From Bryoerythrophyllum caledonicum (lineage: Eukaryota; Streptophyta; Bryopsida; Pottiales; Pottiaceae): a stretch of DNA of 64,000 bases. The stretch is taken from contig OZ020522.1 in NCBI GenBank assembly GCA_963971425.1, forward strand, positions 4,934,168-4,998,167. Direction: 5' to 3'. Under the pieces are notes generated by a model. That model did not search any database, was not told the origin of the DNA, and saw only the letters and a list, made by a program, of their open reading frames with translations. The position numbers and the translations under genes were made by a program. Below, one piece after another: positions 35,701-47,569 of this stretch (position 1 is its first letter; every line of letters begins with the position of its first letter).

Positions 35701-36706
35701 CTTTTGCAACGTACAACATGCTTCTTTGTTGTCCTAACAAGGAGTTCTTCTCCTTGAGGCTGACAAATGAGGGGAAGTTAAAGCGAATTCTCACTTGGTG
35801 GAGAAGTTTTCCAATGTTCTTCCATTCTTTAAGAAGTTCTTGTACGTAAAGAGCCGATTCTCTCCACATGATGGTCCCTCTAAACATCGCGACTTTGACG
35901 GGGGAAGAATGGAGTTTGGTGAGTATTTTGAGCCACCAACTAAGGAACGACAGTGGCCTCTTGGTCTGCTTGACCTTCGTCAGGTCCATGGGTGGGCGTC
36001 CAAGGACGGCTTTGCAGAGGAGCCATACTTTTCTGCATTCATGAAGACATTGATGTCCCAAAAGAAGTTCGCCAACCTAAACACTCCAGCTGTTTGGGTT
36101 TGGATCACCTCTTGTTAGGATAGAGCAATGCAAACATTGAAGTATGCAAAGTGATGGATGAAGAAATTCGTATGCATTTCATTTGCATACATGCCATCAG
36201 CATACGAGTGGCTCAACCTAGTAGGAACCTCAAGGTCCAAGTGTTCTGAGGTTTACCTTCTCTTCCTCATTAGAAGTGACCATCCTCAAGCCTCTGTTCT
36301 AGTCAAAAAAGTGTTGCCGTATTACACTACCGTGGATACATCATATTACACGAAGAAGAACAAGTACTTAAAGGCATGCTTCGTTGTCCACAACTCTAAA
36401 TTGCGGATGGAGTTCTACATCAAACTTATTTTGCAGTTTTGCAGCCAAGAGGACAAGGTATTTAGAATTTACTTTGGCTTAAAAAAATTTCTCGCCAGTA
36501 AGGTAATTGTTTATGTTTTCTTTATTGAGTTTATCCTCGGTTCAAGGATAAATTCATTCCTATCGTACGCTATGGTCTCCTGTTGTTACGATTGTGTTTC
36601 TAGTCTACCATGTTCTGGCATGTTCAATATTTTAGTCATCTCTCCTCTTGCAACATTCAAACATACGTGGAAGATTATAAGTTTATCCTCGACCCAAAGA
36701 TAAACT
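32718..36706. repeat. Dispersed palindrome, consensus TATCCTCGAGTCGAGGATA
   Basis: Near-palindromic copies occur at 32718-32740, 32848-32871, 32965-32986, 33078-33099, 33519-33540, 33582-33603, 35045-35067, 36530-36552 and 36681-36706, with a tenth at 42909-42929. Each keeps TTATYCT on the left and a complementary AGGATAAA-like right half around a CTCGAG-like centre, while the DNA between copies is unrelated. All are outside the gene Y coding exons: six upstream, one in the intron at 35026-35177, two in the intron at 36458-36779. The tenth lies in an intron of the hAT relic. Spacing is irregular, so this is not a CRISPR-like array. Function is unknown. Confidence 0.85.
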
Positions 36707-37014
36707 CATGACCATCAACATTTATGTTCTATACTTGTTTCTATTGCTTTTTTAACTTGTTCTATCTTGAATTTTGTAGATGTTTGGAACCTCATTCTAC
36801 GGTGTGATCCACAAGGACTACTAGTTGTCATACAAGTTCAATTCCAAGAGGATTTATGAGTATGACATGAATGATTTCATTCATAAGGATTGTGCGTACG
36901 CTGGATCTTTGCGATCACTGATCGGAGCACTGCAATCTCACGCACCCCACAACACCACTACACCCCGGAGCATCTCAGTCTGCAGGACCTCCCAGACCGG
37001 AGCACGAACTGCCT
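33649..37014 (+). pseudogene. Gene Y: decayed ParB/DGQHR-like multi-exon gene
   Basis: Three exons are supported: 33649-35025 (acceptor TTTTGCAG, donor ATGGTAAGT), 35178-36457 (acceptor TTTGCAG, donor AAGGTATTT) and from 36780 (acceptor TTTTGTAG). The first holds a Lys/Pro/Ser-rich linker and then GKFMLINGQHSVEASKRL, the GQH signature of ParB/sulfiredoxin-like and DGQHR proteins. This is followed by a segment similar to gene X (X: VWTKPDP...LSRALN; Y: VWSRDP...ISKFYN). The rest, to about 36450, is an unrecognised well-formed protein. Interruptions are TAG at 33808, 34156, 34801, 34849, 35208, 35670, 36116 and 36822, one TGA at 36152, and a frameshift near 35790. Upstream exons may be missing. 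A hAT relic follows directly. Activity is unknown. Confidence 0.7.
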
Positions 37015-37796
37015 AGCCAATCGATCCAACAAGGTAGTGCCTTGAAAACCCGAAATGAGGAGAATACGCAATCTACAAATCCTCTAAGCCAAGCGACATC
37101 ATCAACGCCAAGAGTTGTACAACAACGGAGCTTCTCGGAGGCTTATCAACATGAAAAACAAAAAGAATTGGACAAGTATGAGCACAATTTCTTTATGAAG
37201 CAAACATTGCATTCAACGTGGTTAGACATCCTCCCTTTGTTAAGGCTACATAAGCAACGTCAAAGGCGGGTTTTGATTCTTCACGGCCATCGCACAATGC
37301 CATGAGGAGTACACACATTCAACCCCTTTAAAAAAGAGAAAGGACTTGTTGACAAGAAGGCCGGTGTAAATATTGCTAAGTTTGGGGCAACAATATGCTC
37401 GGATGGGTGGGACAATGTTACGCGTTGTCCTCTTACATATATCATGCTTGTATGTTCAATGGATGATATCTTCTTAGGGTCTATAGACACCACGGGTATG
37501 AAGAAATCTAAGGCATATATAGGGGCAGGGTTGTCATACTGGACGGACGTCCAGTTCGCCCGTCCGTCCGATTTGCCCGTCTGGTAGAGCTCTCGCCCGT
37601 CCGATACAGTCAACATAGGGTTGACTTACCTGCAAGGTAAAAAACAGGCGACGTGGCAGCCACGTTTGAACTAAAGTGCTGCCACGCAGGATTTAAACTA
37701 AAAAATGAATAGTTGACAATATAAAATAATATATTAGCCGCAAAGACGTATCCACCCCTAAATGGTAGGGGCGGAGACGTCCCCGCCCCTAAATGG

Positions 37797-38785
37797 CAGG
37801 GGCGGAGACGTCACCGCCCCTCCCCGCCAAATTTAGGAATCAGGATCTTTGAGAGGCCATATCTCACTCAAAAATAGTCCAAATTAAGCGTGTGATATGG
37901 TTTTTGGCATCTACAAAAAATTCGGATGTCAAATCACACCTCAAACGCTTGATTTGGGCTATTTTTGAGTGAGTTATACCCATTCAAACATTCTGACTCC
38001 AAATTTAGGCGGGGAAGAGGCGGGGACGTTAGGGGCGGAGACGTGAGGGCGAGGAATCAACCCTTTGAAGGTTGTAGAGGAAAAAAGTTGGGCAAACTCC
38101 ATTCTCGCCTTGGCAAAGGCCTTCCTCCTTCCCATGCGTTAGAAAAACGATATTTTTAATGTAAATTTAGTTTTCCTTCCAACTTCTAGGGAATGATATG
38201 ATTGCCGTGATGATTGAGGAATGCAAAAATCTTGTCGGAACCAAATATAGCGGCTTTTTGCTCTAAATGATTCTATTGAACTTGAATTAGGAGAAGAAGA
38301 AGAACTACGGTCTTCCAATGGGACCGGCGTGAATGTAGTGTTTGTTCATTCTCTTCACTAAGCATATGGCCACGGGAGATAGGCTAGTGTATAAAGAACT
38401 ACTTCCCCCTCTCGAGGGTAAACACTTTTCCACACTAAGTGCTTTTCTACACTAATTGCATTAAAGATAACCGACATGTCATCTCCCCCAAGGGCTTTGT
38501 GGGTCCCCATACAACGAGGCCGTGGGATCTCCCACCATAATTGGACGGACTATGGTGGTACTTGAATTAGAATGTTGTGTTACGCTATAAACAACAAATT
38601 CTTTTTGACATTTTCAAAGAAGGTAATATTCTTTGCACAAGTGAAACCTCCTTTATTATCAACGGACAAATACCATTGAGCAATGTAATTTTAATGTAAA
38701 GATGTGTTCTTAAATGACTCATCTTGAGGTCATATTCAAATTTATGAAGCATAATGTCGAATCATCCAATGTCCATATATCGCTT
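37797..38785 (+). repeat. Left arm of the fold-back element
   Basis: This block is matched in reverse by 40085-41060 with only scattered differences. It contains GGGGCGGAGACGT-type GC-rich repeats (37770-37830 and 38010-38050), a CTCAAAAATAG / TATTTTTGAG inverted pair near 37870-37970, and a SINE copy. The 64-codon frame at 37965-38159 is mirrored in the right arm (62 of 64 residues identical), which reflects DNA identity and not evidence of a gene. Confidence 0.9.
38291..38559 (-). mobile_element. SINE copy S2 in the left arm
   Basis: A 5'-truncated SINE (269 bp) matching S1 but lacking the tRNA-like head. Perfect 11-bp direct repeats ACTTGAATTAG flank it (38280-38290 and 38560-38570). Its (GAAGAA)n run marks the 3' tail on the minus strand. 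It inserted before the arms of the fold-back element were duplicated, because the other arm carries the same insertion. Confidence 0.88.
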
Positions 38786-38805
38786 GTGTAACAACCCTTT
38801 AACTT

Positions 38806-40074
38806 TACTTTACAAAGGAATTACGCAACTTAACTTTACAAACGAATTATTTAAACATGCAATGAGAGGGAAATATATATATCCTCAAACATAAGGGGTC
38901 ATGTAAACTTCTAACCACGGAGGAAATGTACAAGTTACCCAACAGTAAAATGTCGCATGAGTGCCCCACAATAAATACCCCCTTTTCATCCATTGAGAAA
39001 TAGTGAGAACCTAAATCAGTATAATCTACCATTCAAATTTTGTACCTATTTTTTCCATGATATTTTGTATGTATCAATTACATAGTTCTTTGACATTATA
39101 TCTAATTATATATTACTTATAACCATATTTCACACTTTTAAAGCAATGTATGTTTCATGTACTTTCTATATAAAATTTATCCTAAGTGAATACATTTGCC
39201 CCTATTTCTTTATCGTACGTCGTTTCTACAATTTATGCCAGTGGCCCCTTCGAGATTACTTTTTTTCCCAACTTCCCCAAAAAGTGTAAACGTGCTCTAC
39301 TTGGGATAAAATGTATTTTAACAACAAAGAAAATACTTTGTTTTTGGAATCTTAGAAGAAGGTAATACTCTTTAAATATAAGTATTCTACAATTGAATCC
39401 AATGTTAAGAAGGGGCATGGAAAGATAAACAAAAAAGTTAAGAAACATATAAATAGTTTGCACATGTTAGAGGAAATGTAATAGTTTCCATTTGAACATA
39501 AAGAAATTGACATTCCCAATTTATAAATACGGCATATGTATAGTACAAAACAACGTCAAAATTATATTTATTTAGGAAAAGAATTTCATGCAAACCATAC
39601 AAAGTTCTATCATTATTGTATATAGACATGAGATCAAGAAAGAAGTTAATAGTTATGTCCTATATTGCTAGAAATTTTACTAGAGCTTCTATTGACATTT
39701 ATATTTTTTGTACATCTATATGTATACTAAAAAACATTTGGTCGTGTGTCTCTCCCCTACATCCATAGCTTTTACAATAGACATGTTTAATGTGACCTTT
39801 TAAAGGTGTCACCCTTAGAAGCAAAGCCTTTTGGAGTTTCATCTAACCTTTGCAAAGTTTAATCAATTTAAAGTTAAATTGACACCATTTAGTAAGAAGT
39901 GTTGTGAGAGAACCACTTCGACTTTGGAACATTGTGGCCTTTATAGAATGCTTTTATTTGCATCATCTTTCTTTATGATTGAATAAAGTGATAAATAATC
40001 ATAACCCCAACAATTTAAAGATAGATATTTCATTGACCCTATGGTTATGAAGAGTAATTCGTGGATTGTTCCAA
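38806..40074. other. Loop of the fold-back element
   Basis: About 1.27 kb of AT-rich DNA between the two inverted arms. No open frame longer than about 76 codons and no recognisable domain. It may be remains of a once-autonomous element or captured host DNA. Confidence 0.6.
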
Positions 40075-40084
40075 AGGGGTTGTT

Positions 40085-41060
40085 ACACATTGGATGATTC
40101 GACATTATGCTTCATAAATTTGAATATGACCTCAAGATGAGTCATTTAAGAACACATCTTTACATTAAAATTACATTGCTCAATGGTATTTGTCCGTTGA
40201 CAATAAAGGAGGTTTCGCTTGTGCAAAGAATATTATCTTCTTTGAAAATGTCAAAAAGAATTTGTTGTTTGTAGCGTAACACAACATTCTAATTCAAGTG
40301 CCACCATAGTCCGTCCAATTATGGTGGGAGATCCCACGGCCTCGTTGTATGGGGACCCACAAAGCCCTTGGGGGAGATGACATGTCGGTTATCTTTAATG
40401 CAATTAGTGTAGAAAAGCACTTAGTGTGGAAAAGTGTTTACCCTCGAGAGGGGGAAGTAGTTCTTTATACACTAGCCTATCTCCCGTGGCCATATGCTTA
40501 GTGAAGAGAATGAACAAACACTACATTCACGCCGGTCCCATTGGAAGACCGTAGTTCTTCTTCTTCTCCTAATTCAAGTCCAATAGAATCATTTAGAGCA
40601 AAAAGCCGCTATATTTGGTTCCGACAAGATTTTTGCATTCCTCAATCATCACGGCAATCATATCATTCCCTAGAAGTTGGAAGGAAAACTAAATTTACAT
40701 TAAAAATATCGTTTTTCTAACGCATGGGAAGGAGGAAGGCCTTTGCCAAGGCGAGAATGGAGTTTGCCCAACTTTTTTCCTCTACAACCTTCAAAGGGTT
40801 GATTCCTCGCCCTCACGTCTCCGCCCCTAACGTCCCCGCCTCTTCCCCGCCTAAATTTGGATTCAGAATATTTGAATGGGTATAATTCACTCAAAAATAG
40901 CCCAAATCAAGCGTTTGAGGTGTGATTTGACATCCGAATTTTTTGTAGATGCCAAAAACCATATCACACGTTTAATTTGGACTATTTTTGAGTGAGATAT
41001 GGCCTCTCAAAGATCCTGATTCCAAAATTAGGCGGGGAGGGGCGGTGACGTCTCCGCCCT
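40085..41060 (-). repeat. Right arm of the fold-back element
   Basis: Reverse complement of 37797-38785 with high identity. Small differences (for example AATTTTGG versus AATTTAGG beside the GGGGCGGAGACGT repeats, and KYSESK versus KHSDSK in the mirrored frame) show that the arms have begun to diverge. Confidence 0.9.
40301..40568 (+). mobile_element. SINE copy S3 in the right arm
   Basis: Mirror copy of S2 flanked by CTAATTCAAGT (40290-40300 and 40569-40579), the complement of the S2 target duplication. It is therefore one insertion duplicated with the arm, not an independent event. Confidence 0.88.
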
Positions 41061-41749
41061 AGTGCCACGGTGGCGTGACACGTCCGAATGTGACTTGGCG
41101 ATTGCAGTAAAACTTTCTTACTTGCAAAAAATTACTGGGCGTACGTCGGGCAATCCGTCCGAACCGTCCGTCCGTGCGGTCCGGACCGCCCGTCCGGTTG
41201 TCCTGTCCGATCACCTCAACCCGTCCGTTATGACAACTTGTATAGGGGACCAATTGAAAAGTTTTGTTGAAAAGGTTTGACCATTCAATATGGTCCAAGT
41301 GTGCATCAATATTGCAACAAACATGTTGGAGGCAATGAAGGTCACCGAGGAGTACCCGCTCATATATACACAAGGATTTTGCATACATATTTTGGACCTA
41401 CTTCTTGAGGACTCAGGGAAGGAAGACATATTTGCAGACCTTGTTTTGAAGGCAAAGGAGGTTCCATTGTGTATCCGGAACTACCATGTGCCCATGGCTC
41501 TTTTTGGCCGATTTTCACCAAAATTGTTTCTTTTGTGGCCGGTAGCAACAAGGTTTGCATGCAATTAACAATGATCCATCGACTCTTGGAAGTGAAGAAT
41601 GCCTTCAAGATGGTTGTGACACTACCGGAATGGATAACCTATGTATCTTCTCTTTTCAATAGACAGAAGGGTGAAAGTCCATTAAGGTGGTATATTTATA
41701 GTCTTAGAAATGGTTTTGGAAAGAGTTAGGAATCTTCTATTGTTGCATA

Positions 41750-42365
41750 GTGTAAATGTGGAATTGATCTTGGAATTCTATTGAAGGAATGTGATATTTG
41801 CCTTGATTTGAAGTACAAGAACCTCAAAAATGTTGAGTTCTAACCTGAGTTGTTAGGACGCTCAACGTTGTCTACGTCCAGACGTCCAAACCGGGGACGT
41901 CTTCCGCCACCTGAGGACGTCCTGTGACATCTAGGTTTTAGATAGTTTATTCTTAGGTGAAATCTGAAAGGCCGTCCGCCTCGCCGTCTGCCCATTGCCG
42001 ACTGCCCAGCGATTGTCGTGACATCCGTAGGGCGGTCGCGAGGCTATGCGGTTGGCCGATCGCCCCGCCGACCGTACATCCGTCCGCCTTGCCCCGATCT
42101 TGCAACGGTCACTTACTTTTAAGTGGCAACGATTATTTTTGGTTCCTATGGCCCATGGGTATAAAGAAGACGGTAGAAAATGCCTTGGTTTACTTCTAAA
42201 CTTTCATTTTCCAAGGGCTTTGAGCTGCACTTTGCATCCATTGCTTGGTAATTATTGAATTTGGAAGTTGGAGGTGTCGGAGTTCCTTTAGAAACTTAAA
42301 GACACCTTCTTTTCCTCATACCGCATATCACATTCATTCATTGGAAGATACTTAACTCACCGAAA
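41750..42365. other. GC-rich spacer between the two hAT relics
   Basis: About 41860-42110 is rich in GACGTCC- and CCGTCCG-like phrases, similar in flavour to the subterminal zones of the fold-back element. It may contain the decayed right end of hAT relic 1 or the left end of relic 2. No coding region is supported. Confidence 0.45.
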
Positions 42366-44888
42366 TGGCTACAAAGCCTTGGTCTCCTTAGTACTCAAAA
42401 ATAATGGAAGTACTCGGGAGAAAAACCGATTTCCTTAAATGCAGTCTCTGTTCCCGCATTTTTGCAAGAAGGCTAGAACTCCAACTTAGTCATCTCGGTT
42501 ACGAAGAAGTCCCTCGCAAGCGCAACAGTGGTGTAGGCATTTGCACCAAATTGGCACCGCATATTCCTAGTCTTTTCAGAAATTGTGCTGGTCATTATCC
42601 TCGACATAACGGAGAGCTTTTCTCTGAACATTGTATCACCCCAACCATGAAAATTGTGTCTTCCGTATAGCATGACACACCTATCTCCACTGGTGAGGAT
42701 TCATGTGTAGGATCTACCCAAGTTCTCCTTGTAGTCTCTGAAACAAATAAGGTTGCATCAACCCCCACCTTTTCCACATCAATCAAATATGGAAGTATGG
42801 TAATATTCATTATTTTGAGACAATTGTAGAGTTTTGAGACTTTCTGCCTATGATTTCAGCAACTGTTTTGAGCTAATTCATGCATTTTATTGACTTTCTA
42901 ATTATAGATTATCCTCGAGTCAAAGATAACTTTCCCAATTATAATAAAAAAATTCAATTAAAAATATAATTTTAATTGAGAAATCGATGACAAATATAAG
43001 ATCAGTATTAAATTGAGAGTGTGAAAAGTCTCAATGTAATGAATATGGCGTTAAATATAGTTGGCACCCTTCCTCGATTGATGAGGAAATTTGTGCTCTC
43101 CAAGGGATTTCAAGAAGTGGAGCAACAAGAGCTAGATAAACTGTGGGCTCGGTTTTTTACGAGTCCAATGTTCCGTTTGCAGTCGCACGGAGTGCTGCAT
43201 TCAAGGAAGTTGTGATGAAGATGGCTGCTTTCAAAAAATCATATGTTCCACCGTCTTACCATGACATTTGAACAAGGTTGTTGGTACAAGCAAAGGCTGA
43301 TTTGGAGGCTGATCTAAATAGTAGAATGGAAGAGAGTGTTCAAAAGTTTGGAGGAACTCTAGTCCTGGATGGATGGAGCTCTATGACTAGTCGCCTTTTG
43401 TGCAAAGCAATGCTTGTTTCTTCTTTGGGAGAGCTTTTCTTGAGATAAGTAGATACCACCGAAAACAAAAAGACCACTGAGTACACATAATCTATTCTTC
43501 AGAAGTTCATTGATCGGGTTGGCCCCCGCAATATTGTTCAAGTGTGTACTGACAATGCGAGTGCAATGCTCAAGGCTGGACGATTAATCACAGAGAAATA
43601 TCCACACATATATGGTCAAGGATGTGCTGCACATGCCATGGGCTTATTGTTGGAGAATTGGCGGAAGATAAAATGGATAAAAGAAGCTCTGGGAAAGGCT
43701 ACGCAGTTGGTGAGGTTTGTGAAGAATTGACAATTGCCCCTTGCAGTGTTTCGTAAACACGAGGCAAAGTTCAGCTTGTTGTTGTCCGGGCCAACTCGAT
43801 TTGCATCCAATTTCATAATGGTGGATGGCTTATTGAAGGTCAAACAAGCGTTAGAGCAAAGTGTTGTTGATCTTGACTGGTTGGCGTATGTCACAAACTT
43901 CCGAGGTGAACGTAAAGTAAATGCACGGACCTTATCTCGGGACATCAAAAGAATTGTTTTAGATGAACGCTTTTGGGAACGATGTACAGACTTTGAGGAG
44001 ATGGTAGCACCTATAATATATGCTTTGAGAAAATTTGATTCCAAAGAATCATATATGGGGAAGGTTTTGGTCATCCTCCACAATCTCGAGAAGCATGTTC
44101 GAGCTCTACGTCGTGAAAAATTCAATCTTAATATCAATATAGCACACTTTGTTGAGCATCACTTCTACCGCCGAAAATGGATGATCACAACCGACTTACA
44201 CTCTGCCGGTGCATTCCTAAATCCCTATTTGCTCCATGACAAAGAATTTGCCGATGATCCAGATGCCATCACCAGGTGTAAACGAGTGCTAAGAAATCTT
44301 TGTACACTTAAGGAATATCCTGACGTGGTTAAGGAGTTCTTAGCTTTTTGAAACATGACTGTATCATTTCATGACATATTAGATCCCAAACTCGAGAAGT
44401 GTTCTCCATATGCTTGGTGGGATTTCAAAGGCGCTTGTGAAAAATTCCTTGTGCCACTTGCCAAGAAAATACTAGCGCAAACGCTATCATCTTCTTGTTG
44501 CGAACACAATTGGAGTAGCTATTCATTTGTGCATAACAAGAGACAAAATAGGTTACTACCTGGAAGGGCAAATGACTTGGTGTTTGTCTATACCAATTCA
44601 AGATTGCTCGCAAATGGAAAATTGACCGATGAGAAGAGGTGGTAAGCGAAAAACTTGGATTTAGAGAACCCCCAAGCCCATGAATCAGATAACTCCAAAG
44701 ACTCCGACAATGCAGATACCGATGTGGGTGCCAACTACAACAATGAATACCTAGACCATGACATTGATGGTGGTCCTCCAAATGCTACCACAAGTATTCA
44801 CCATGCCTTGGGCAATGAGTATGATTTCTCCGATGATGATATTGTTGGAGTAAAAGATGATGATTTGCTGCCATTGCACGATACTTGA
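42366..44888 (+). pseudogene. hAT transposase relic 2 with BED finger, DUF659 and dimerisation region
   Basis: It starts ATGGCTACAAAGCCTTGG. A BED-like finger (KCSLC...RRLELQLSHLG...ICTKLAP) lies in exon 1, then an intron from about 42797 to about 43020 that contains one palindrome. Exon 2 carries PFAVARSAAF, KFGGTLVLDGWSS (first Asp), VQVCTDNASAML (second Asp) and GCAAHAMGLLLE. The hAT dimerisation region follows: SSCCEHNWSSYSFVHNKRQN and LPGRANDLVFVYTNSRLL. An acidic tail (DNSKDSDNADTD) runs to 44888. Interruptions are TAG at about 42390 and 42667, TGA at about 43259, 43728 and 44349, TAA at about 43446, 43487 and 44643, and a frameshift near 43155. Lineage position within hAT is undetermined. 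Confidence 0.85.
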
Positions 44889-44993
44889 ACAGTGATCGCA
44901 TGGTCAATAATAAAAACATCCTTGGAAGTGGACCAACCGCAATTCTGGAACAAATACAAGATGCCAGTCCATGTGAAGGCAATGACATGAAGA

Positions 44994-45728
44994 ATGGAGT
45001 ACAAGGAGGTATCTCATCCTCACATGAAACAACCCTACATGGGCATCAAACTCAAGGGCAACAAAAGGAAGATGTTGTGGATCTCAACATCCATAGTCCC
45101 AGACTTGCCAAAGATCTCAAGAAAACAACAACGGCACCATTTGCGGAAGATACCACACTTCTCAACGGAAAGGCTGCATGATGATGCGTCGCAGTCTCTA
45201 TTTGGAAACTCTCCCACAAAGGTCACTAGAACCAATTTCAAATCTTCCCATGCTTTGGTGTTCTTTTCAAAGCAGATACAACCACGGACACCAGAACCCC
45301 AATGTGGAAATATTTCTAGTGATGGGAATATATCTCTTTCCATGGTCTTCAAAAACCATTCCGGAATTCCTCCTCGCCGAAATTTGTCATCTTCAAAAGC
45401 AAACGTTGCTCTAAAGATGAAATTATAGACTTTGGATGTCAATGTACCTTGTACGATATGACATAGAAATTCTCCACAATCAATAAAAAAACGACAAGTT
45501 TCCATGTAGCCATTTGCATGGTCGCCACGTCGTAATGACACGTTGGCTAGAAATCCCCTTCATGCCATCAAGACTTACAAGAGGTTCAATACCATTCAGT
45601 CCATGTTGAAAAAACGGAGAATCAAAGAGGAAGACCTCACAAATGATGAAGATGACCCCTCACGATCTAGAGGAGCTGAGGTCAAAAGAGATAGTCATTA
45701 TGAACTACCTGCTGATATCAATGAGTAG
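44994..45728. other. Overlapping open frames of uncertain strand
   Basis: A 144-codon plus frame (44994-45428) and a 168-codon minus frame (45035-45541) overlap. The minus one reads more like a protein (IPEWFLKTMERDIFPSLEI, LVLVTFVGEFPNRD), and minus-strand relics follow to the right. A plus frame at 45543-45728 is rich in Arg/Lys and Asp/Glu. No domain is recognised, and I do not call a gene. Confidence 0.3.
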
Positions 45729-46586
45729 CTAGACCATACACATGTATATCGTATGCTTCACTCGTACTTTCTTTCCATGGAATAGAAAGTGGCCTAAAGT
45801 TTATGTGTGTTCATAGATGCACTATTTCTAAGTTTTGAATCATTGTTGGCCTATCCATTACACTATGGATGGTTTAGGGTTGCTTTTCAATTGAAAAGCA
45901 CTCTTATATGTGTTAATAGAATATACAAGCTATGAATTAAAAAAATTGTTTTTATCTCCAAATTATTCTTTTTTGAAGTACTTTGTTTGCATATATTCCA
46001 TATTCGTTTGCTTCATCCGTTATTGTATTACTTCATTCATATTGTTGTCCCATTAGATATAGTCTTGGTACAAGAATCTCTTAACCATATCATAATCCAT
46101 CAATATTTCAACTTTCATTGCCTTCTACTCATTTCATCGCTTAGCAAGCACATCATGCTTGAAACTATTGCTAACATCACCACATAAGAAGATGAATTAA
46201 CAATGTAACATCACATAATACATTCTACAAAACCTCCATATGACTATTTCATTTCAAAATTGTAAATTCTTGTTTCACATAATAATGCACAAACTTCATA
46301 TTCCACTCGTATTGCACATCGACAAAAACTTTCATCCTTTCCATGACTAAAACTCCAACCATCCTCCATAATTAAATACATAAGGACTACAAAATTGCTA
46401 GGAGACCTAGTTATGTTTCCTAGCAGTGGCCATTCTATTAACTACACAATGCCATTCTAACCTATATTAGTCGAATTGAATTAGTTCCCCTAAAGTGGAA
46501 ACCTCATCCGTACGCTGCCTCCGAGTCTTGCTTCAAGTCTCCGGCCTCTGACTTGGCCTCGCAATTATGATTGGTTCTTTGTATTC
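45729..46586. other. No gene recognised
   Basis: AT-rich DNA with short frames only and no repeats that match other parts of the window. Confidence 0.4.
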
Positions 46587-47520
46587 TCAATCAATGGCAG
46601 CGATATCTCTTTGAAACTCTAATTGCCAATTGTCATCATTGTTTTTGCCATCCTTCCTCTTCTGCTTCCTAGTAGAATCCACCCTATTTGCCGCAAAGAT
46701 GTCCATGGCCTTCTCAACTCCCTGCAACACCTTATTCACAAAATCGTTATTATCTTGGAATGACACCAATAATTCCCCATTAGGCTTTTGCAGCTTATTT
46801 TTCCATTATTCAATGACATCACCAATTCTCCTATCAAATGTTTGCATTGCATCTCAAAAATTGCATCCAACGTCTCGAAAAGATGCTTCATCCATCGATA
46901 ATCTTAGTTTTGCTGCTTCTTCCAACTTTGCAAGGAATAAGGCCCAAACAAACCAAAGTATGGTTGTACTTTTTGTATTTTTCTTCCAAGACGATGTCAT
47001 CTTCCACCTCATGCCAAGAGCCATCTTCTCCCTTCTCAACTCTCTTTGGAGAAAATCGGAAAAAATGGTTTTAGTCCGTGTTTCAATGTCCTTCAAAGTT
47101 ACGGCAGAACAACTCTTGTTATTCACCATCTTCAATCTCTCGTGCCCTTGCCTCCACTTCTTAATCCTGTGTCATCCAAAAGAATGGATCACATTCCATC
47201 ACGTACTCTTCATACAATTGGTGACAACGGAACTCACTATTTTAATTAAGTGATTTTCACCAAATTTCTCGATAGTTCTGGAATTTCTTCGGAAGCAAAT
47301 CTAATGGGAGGTTCCATGGGTTGAACTCGTGCCCCAGTGGCATAACATCTCGTAAACCCGTCATTTCATATAACCTTGTGCTAATAAGAGAATGAGACAT
47401 AGGACACACCGATTGTCTCATAGAACTTTCAAAAATGTATGTTGTATGAAAGTTATGGCCACATTGCCTCAATGTATGTGCCCCCTCTGGACCAAATTGT
47501 TCCTAGCACAAGCTGCATTT
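46587..47520 (-). pseudogene. Decayed RING-finger and coiled-coil coding segment
   Basis: At about 47520-47260 one minus-strand frame reads DKCSLC, then TAG at 47503-47505, then EQFG and RQCGHNFH and SVCPMS. This is a RING-H2-like C-x2-C ... C-x-H-x2-F-H ... C-P pattern that has lost its last Cys. RING fingers bind E2 enzymes in ubiquitin transfer. Downstream, 47135-46587 encodes a charged helical stretch (FLQRELRREKMALGMRWK; LQGVEKAMDIFAANR) broken by one TGA and one TAA. It may belong to the coiled-coil frame at 47570-49482. No complete gene can be assembled. Confidence 0.4.
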
Positions 47521-47569
47521 GTCATTGAGGAACGTTGGTTTTGAATCGCATGTATGGATGACAGTTATC

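Larger units (their letters stand above)
37526..41240. mobile_element. hAT-type fold-back element, 3.7 kb
   Basis: Eight-base direct repeats TATAGGGG (37518-37525 and 41241-41248) bracket inverted termini CAGGGTTGTCATACTGGACG and, inward from 41240, CAAGTTGTCATAACGGACG. An 8-bp duplication and a CAGGG start are typical of hAT elements. Subterminal zones are packed with CCCGTCCG-like repeats (37541-37605 and 41150-41230). Most of the rest is two ~1-kb inverted arms around a ~1.3-kb AT-rich loop. No transposase is present; the 64-codon frames in the two arms are mirror copies of each other. Confidence 0.9.
37150..41720 (+). pseudogene. hAT transposase relic 1, split by a later insertion
   Basis: Before the insertion, shifting plus-strand frames read FLYEANIAFNVVRHPPF and KFGATICSDGWDNVT, the DUF659-type region of hAT transposases with the first catalytic Asp. 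After the insertion the protein resumes at GDQLKSFVEKV, then VQVCINIATNMLEA (where a functional copy would have CTDNAANM) and a GFCIHILDLLLED motif. The second Asp is thus lost, and stops and frameshifts are frequent. The coding text is continuous across the insertion once one copy of TATAGGGG is removed. The C-terminal dimerisation region was not found. Confidence 0.7.

Noticed and set aside
37965-40894. Two nearly identical 64-codon proteins in opposite orientation as a conserved gene
   Set aside because: They lie in mirrored arms of one element, so DNA identity explains protein identity.
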